The notes below the pieces were generated by a model. It was not told the origin of the DNA. It made no database searches and saw nothing but the letters and a program-made list of their open reading frames with translations. From JAYQUR01 sp038133505 (GTDB lineage: Bacteria; Pseudomonadota; Alphaproteobacteria; MPNO01; UBA830), in contig JAYPTI010000090.1 of the NCBI GenBank assembly GCA_038133505.1, positions 1 to 13,788 on the forward strand: 13,788 nt of DNA. The letters are read 5' to 3'. Numbering within the stretch: the stretch's first letter is position 1; each line of letters starts with the position of its first letter. This document shows positions 9,328 to 13,788 of the stretch, one piece after another. Position numbers and translations under genes: made by a program.

Positions 9328-9358
9328 GGGGCCGGCCCCGGATGACGGGCGCGGCCCG
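9328..9358 (+). other. GC-rich palindromes between infB and rbfA
   Basis: A 12-base self-complementary GGGGCCGGCCCC (9328-9339) and a 5-bp hairpin CGGGC-GCG-GCCCG (9346-9358) fill the 79-base gap. No T-run follows, so transcription probably continues into rbfA; the structures may tune mRNA processing. Confidence 0.4.
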
Positions 9359-9399
9359 CTTCCGGGCACCGAACGAAGATACGCCACGAAGGTACTCCC

Positions 9400-9816
9400 A
9401 TGGGCAGAGGCGACACCAGACCCCGCGGCCAGCGGCAATTGCGCGTCGGCGAGCTGATCCGCCACGCGCTGGCGCAATCGCTCGAGCGCGGCGAGGCGCA
9501 CGATCCCGGGCTTGTGAACGCATCGATCACCGTCACCGAGGTGCGGGTCAGCCCCGACCTGCGCAACGCGACGGCGTTCGTGATGCCGCTCGGCGGCGGC
9601 GATGCCGCGGAGGTTCTCCAGAGCCTCAATCGCGCGGCGCCGTTCTTCCGGCGGCGGATCGGCGAAGAGGTCGATCTTCGGCGGCTTCCCAACATCGCGT
9701 TCGAACTCGATTCCAGCTTCGACAACGCCACCCATATCGATGAACTTCTGAGGATGCCCTCGGTTTCAGCCGATATTCGTTCCCGCCGGGACGATTCCGG
9801 GGACGATGGCGCGTAG
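9400..9816 (+). CDS. rbfA: 30S ribosome-binding factor RbfA
   Basis: Cold-shock-type assembly factor that binds the 30S subunit near helix 1 of 16S rRNA and is needed for its late maturation. The product has 138 residues (E. coli 133). It has the single KH-like fold with RQLRVGELIRHALAQSL at the N-terminus, ASITVTEVRVSPDLRNATAFV in the centre, and FRRRIGEEVDLRRLPNIAFE plus a FDNATHIDELL ending that are typical of the family. GAAGG (9388-9392) sits 7 bases before the ATG. Its last codons, GAT-GGC-GCG-TAG, lie inside a 14-base sequence that is repeated exactly at the truB start (see the palindromic element at 9806-9934). Confidence 0.95.
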   Translation: MGRGDTRPRGQRQLRVGELIRHALAQSLERGEAHDPGLVNASITVTEVRVSPDLRNATAFVMPLGGGDAAEVLQSLNRAAPFFRRRIGEEVDLRRLPNIAFELDSSFDNATHIDELLRMPSVSADIRSRRDDSGDDGA

Positions 9817-9934
9817 ACGTATGTTTGGCGGCGCTACCGGCCCGCGCCCCCTCCCGGCCACCCAACGCCAGTATCCTCATGGGCGGCCGGGAGGGGGAGC
9901 GGGCAGGCCCCGTTTCAGATATGGCGCGTAGACG
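9806..9934. mobile_element. Putative small palindromic element flanked by 14-bp direct repeats (rbfA/truB junction)
   Basis: ATGGCGCGTAGACG occurs exactly at 9806-9819 and 9921-9934. Between the copies lie 101 bases containing a large inverted repeat: left arm 9840-9859 (GCCCGCGCCCCCTCCCGGCC) and right arm 9885-9904 pair at 19 of 20 positions. Past one mismatch the stem extends by four pairs (9861-9864 with 9880-9883), leaving a 15-base loop. Direct repeats around a palindrome are what insertion of a small non-autonomous element (MITE or REP-like) leaves behind. No transposase is encoded and no other copy is in the window. A plain segmental duplication is the alternative. The direct repeats and arms are seen; mobility is inferred. 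Confidence 0.6.
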
Positions 9935-10859
9935 CAAGGGGGAGCCGGTTCACGGCTGGCTCGTCCTCGACAAGCCGCTCGAGCTATCGTCCAACCAGGC
10001 GGTCGGGCGCGTCAAACGCCTCCTCAATGCACAGAAGGCCGGCCACGCCGGCACGCTCGATCCGCTGGCGACCGGCGTTCTGCCGATCGCGCTGGGAGAG
10101 GCGACCAAGACCGTTTCCTACGTCATGGACGGCGAGAAGGCCTACCGCTTTACGGTCCGTTTCGGCGAGGCGCGCGATACCGACGACCGCGAGGGCGAAA
10201 TCGTCGCCCGCAGCGACGCCCGGCCCGCCGACGAGGAGATCGAAGCGGCCCTGGCCGCCTTCACCGGCAGAATCTCCCAGGTGCCGCCGCTCTACTCCGC
10301 GGTCAAGATCGCCGGCGAACGTGCCTATAAGAAGGCCAGGGCCGGCGAAGGAGAGCTCCCGCCCGCCCGAGAGGTGAATGTGTACGAATTCCGGCTCGTC
10401 GCGCGCCCCGACCCCGATCACGCCGTGTTCGAGGTCGAGTGCGGCAAGGGCACCTATATCAGGAGCCTCGCGCGCGATCTCGGAGAGGCGCTCGGGACCG
10501 TCGCCCACGTCGCCGAACTGCGCCGGACCGCCGCCGGGCCGTTCACCGAAAACGATGCGATTTCACTGGATAAGCTTGCGGAAACTGTGGTACATGCCGC
10601 CCCGCAAGACTGCTTGCTCCCCGTTGCGACCGCGCTGGACGACATCCCGGCGCTGGCCCTGACGGAAACCCAGGCCAACTACCTGCGTCATGGACGCGCG
10701 GTTCGGGTGCGAAGCGGCAGCAGACTTTTCGTCGATGCGACCCAGCTGGGGGCAGTTTGGGACGACAGTCTGCTTTTTGCCGTTTGCGGGGAAATCCCCG
10801 TCGCGCTCGTCCGTCTCGAAGGAGAGGAAATCCGGCCGTTACGGGTTCTGAATCTCTAA
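9921..10859 (+). CDS. truB: tRNA pseudouridine-55 synthase
   Basis: Converts uridine 55 in the T-loop of tRNAs to pseudouridine. The product has 312 residues (E. coli 314). Early motif HGWLVLDKPLELSSNQ (11-26), then the catalytic region KAGHAGTLDPLATGVLP (39-55) with Asp47 as nucleophile, KAYRFTVRFGEARDTDD, YSAVKIAGERAYKKAR, and GTYIRSLARDLG. The last quarter is the PUA-like RNA-binding C-terminal domain. The ATG at 9921 is preferred: MARRRKGEPVHGWLVLDKP is the family N-terminus, while the upstream in-frame TTG at 9825 would read through the palindromic element. No close Shine-Dalgarno is visible; the purine-rich right arm of that element ends about 17 bases upstream. The start lies inside the second copy of the 14-base repeat. 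Confidence 0.96.
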   Translation: MARRRKGEPVHGWLVLDKPLELSSNQAVGRVKRLLNAQKAGHAGTLDPLATGVLPIALGEATKTVSYVMDGEKAYRFTVRFGEARDTDDREGEIVARSDARPADEEIEAALAAFTGRISQVPPLYSAVKIAGERAYKKARAGEGELPPAREVNVYEFRLVARPDPDHAVFEVECGKGTYIRSLARDLGEALGTVAHVAELRRTAAGPFTENDAISLDKLAETVVHAAPQDCLLPVATALDDIPALALTETQANYLRHGRAVRVRSGSRLFVDATQLGAVWDDSLLFAVCGEIPVALVRLEGEEIRPLRVLNL

Positions 10860-10860
10860 G

Positions 10861-10882
10861 GCGCAAAAGCGCAGAAACGGAG
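10861..10882 (+). promoter_or_regulatory. rpsO leader: small hairpin and Shine-Dalgarno
   Basis: GCGC-AAAA-GCGC (10861-10872) starts one base after the truB stop, and GGAG (10879-10882) stands 6 bases before the rpsO ATG. In E. coli S15 represses its own translation through a pseudoknot in this area. This leader is short, and I cannot claim the same fold here. Confidence 0.4.
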
Positions 10883-10888
10883 TAAACG

Positions 10889-11158
10889 ATGTCGATTACG
10901 CCCGAGCGTAAGGCGGAGCTCATTACCGAGTATTCCACCGGCGAGCACGATACCGGTTCGCCCGAGGTCCAGGTCGCGATCCTGTCGGAACGCATCCGCA
11001 ACCTCACCGAACACCTGAAAGAGCACAAGAAGGATTTCCATTCCCGGCGCGGCCTCCTGATGATGGTTGGCCAGCGGCGTCGGCTTCTGGATTACCTCAA
11101 ATCGAAGAATTCGTCTCGTTACGAGACGTTGATCGAGCGCCTGGGACTTCGGCGCTGA
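10889..11158 (+). CDS. rpsO: 30S ribosomal protein S15
   Basis: Primary 16S rRNA-binding protein that organises the central domain of the 30S subunit and forms an intersubunit bridge. The product has 89 residues, the standard length. Recognisable blocks are TGSPEVQVAILSERIRNLTE, HLKEHKKDFHSRRGLLMMVG and QRRRLLDYLKSKNSSRYETL, which are the rRNA-contacting helices. Good GGAG ribosome site 6 bases upstream. It follows truB by 29 bases and precedes pnp, the order also known from E. coli. A perfect 7-bp palindrome CGTCTCG-TTA-CGAGACG (11112-11128) lies in codons for SSRYETL. Confidence 0.98.
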   Translation: MSITPERKAELITEYSTGEHDTGSPEVQVAILSERIRNLTEHLKEHKKDFHSRRGLLMMVGQRRRLLDYLKSKNSSRYETLIERLGLRR

Positions 11159-11191
11159 TCGTCGCCCGCATTCGCCGTTGACGCCGTTGGA

Positions 11192-11351
11192 CCGGCCTGC
11201 GCACCGCAGGCCGGCGAACGAGTTGGCGATTCGGGAGCAAGAAGCGGCCATGGGGGCCGCGAAGAAGTCCGCCGGGCCATGTCGTCCGGCGGCGGCGGAA
11301 CCGCTAGAAGGCTCCGCGCAACATGGTCCGGCCGCATAGGGCGGCGGGCCA
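11192..11351 (+). promoter_or_regulatory. Hairpin-rich rpsO-pnp intergenic leader
   Basis: The 211-base gap holds a series of stems. H1: perfect 10-bp CCGGCCTGCG/CGCAGGCCGG, loop CAC (11192-11214). H2: GCGGCC/GGCCGC, loop ATGGG (11244-11260). H3: CCGCCGGGC with GTCCGGCGG, 9 pairs with one G-U (11269-11292). A weaker GCGGA/TCCGC (11295-11317) follows. H4: TGGTCCG-G-CCGC with GGCG-GCGGGCCA-type pairing, 11 pairs with one bulged G (11324-11351), ending just before the AGGAAGGA ribosome site (11353-11360). No stem has a T-run. In E. coli the pnp leader is a double-stranded RNase III target through which PNPase represses itself; a similar use here is inferred. Confidence 0.6.
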
Positions 11352-11369
11352 TAGGAAGGAACGATAGAT

Positions 11370-13520
<2,151 letters not shown>

Positions 13521-13534
13521 TCGCACGCGGAACG

Positions 13535-13574
13535 CGGCCGGTCCGGGAATTGCATCTCCCGGACTGGCCGTTTT
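13535..13574 (+). terminator. Intrinsic terminator of pnp
   Basis: Left arm CGGCCGGTCCGGGA (13535-13548) and right arm TCCCGGACTGGCCG (13557-13570) form 14 base pairs with a single G-U, loop ATTGCATC, followed directly by TTTT. The T-run is short but the stem is long and complete. It ends the rimP-to-pnp transcript. Confidence 0.85.
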
Positions 13575-13586
13575 CGAATCGCTTCA

Positions 13587-13597
13587 TATACTAGTAT
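13587..13597 (+). promoter_or_regulatory. Possible promoter -10 / palindrome before the last gene
   Basis: TATACT (13587-13592, five of six to the -10 consensus) overlaps the perfect palindrome ATACTAGTAT (13588-13597) in a short AT-rich stretch after the pnp terminator. No good -35 is seen 16-18 bases upstream. The last gene needs its own promoter because of the terminator, and this is the best candidate. Confidence 0.35.
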
Positions 13598-13681
13598 GAC
13601 GGGAAAGAAGCGGGCGTCGCGAGACAGCGGGCCGCGGATCGTTCTTTTGCTTGACGTCTCGGCCTGGACGGGAGGACCCAC

Positions 13682-13788
13682 CTGAAACCGCTCAAGCCCC
13701 TGATGATCTCCGGCAAGGAGGTCGCCCCCCTCATCGAGGGCGGCAAGGGTATCGCCGTGTCCAACGGCGAGAGCTCGGGCGCGTGGGC
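13682..13788 (+). CDS. Nitronate monooxygenase-family flavin oxidoreductase, N-terminus (3' end outside window)
   Basis: Only 35 codons are present. The translation has LKPLMISGKEVAPLIEGGKG followed by IAVSNGESSGAW, which I recognise as the start of the 2-nitropropane dioxygenase-like, NAD(P)H/FMN-dependent family of alphaproteobacteria; the substrate cannot be told. An in-frame TGA at 13652-13654 with no ATG, GTG or TTG before the conserved start leaves CTG at 13682 or ATG at 13703. CTG is preferred because GGAGGA (13671-13676) is 5 bases upstream and the family has residues before this ATG; the ATG has no ribosome site. A CTG start is rare. The gene is separated from pnp by a terminator and is probably independent. 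Confidence 0.6.
   Translation, partial: MKPLKPLMISGKEVAPLIEGGKGIAVSNGESSGAW

Noticed and set aside
9825..9920. Longer TruB starting at the TTG at 9825
   Set aside because: The extra 32 residues are translation of the palindromic element; the family N-terminus begins at the ATG at 9921.
9806..9931. 41-codon frame beginning MARRR at the first copy of the 14-mer
   Set aside because: It is best explained as the leftover start of truB reading into the inserted element; no sign of selection as a gene.

Overview
The window is core chromosome of a GC-rich alphaproteobacterium, probably of the Rhizobiales/Rhodospirillales type. The gene order lnt - XRE regulator - metK - trmB - rimP - nusA - ylxR - infB - rbfA - truB - rpsO - pnp supports this, as do the protein signatures, for example the PhrR/PraR-like regulator between lnt and metK and the YlxR protein with an L7Ae-like C-terminal half. 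All genes are on the + strand. I see no CRISPR array, insertion sequence, prophage, toxin, defence cassette or tRNA. This is housekeeping DNA, and what is unusual lies in the RNA leaders and junctions.

Layout. Positions 1-968 hold the C-terminal part of lnt (apolipoprotein N-acyltransferase). An AT-rich gap follows, then a small XRE-family regulator (1116-1577). A 257-base gap holds two hairpins, a likely promoter and a structured metK leader. metK (SAM synthetase, 1835-3004) and trmB (a SAM-dependent tRNA m7G methyltransferase, 3029-3718) form a short unit followed by a clear intrinsic terminator (3799-3823). The second unit is the classical translation/transcription operon: rimP, nusA, ylxR, infB, rbfA and truB, with rpsO and pnp behind. 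It links 30S maturation (RimP, RbfA), transcription elongation and antitermination (NusA), initiation (IF2), tRNA modification (TruB), ribosomal protein S15 and mRNA decay (PNPase). A strong terminator closes pnp (13535-13574). The last 107 bases start a flavin-dependent oxidoreductase of the nitronate monooxygenase family, apparently with a CTG start codon.

The most noteworthy signals are four. (1) A 101-base palindromic element sits between two exact copies of a 14-mer that carries both the rbfA stop and the truB start; it looks like an insertion that split two once-overlapping genes without damaging either. (2) The metK leader has a long hairpin whose left arm can alternatively pair with the metK Shine-Dalgarno, a switch-like layout that I cannot match to a known SAM riboswitch. 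(3) The rpsO-pnp gap holds a chain of hairpins, as expected for RNase III/PNPase autoregulation. (4) The terminator upstream of rimP may lie inside the rimP leader and act as an attenuator. All RNA structures were found by eye from base complementarity; no folding energies or homology searches were run.
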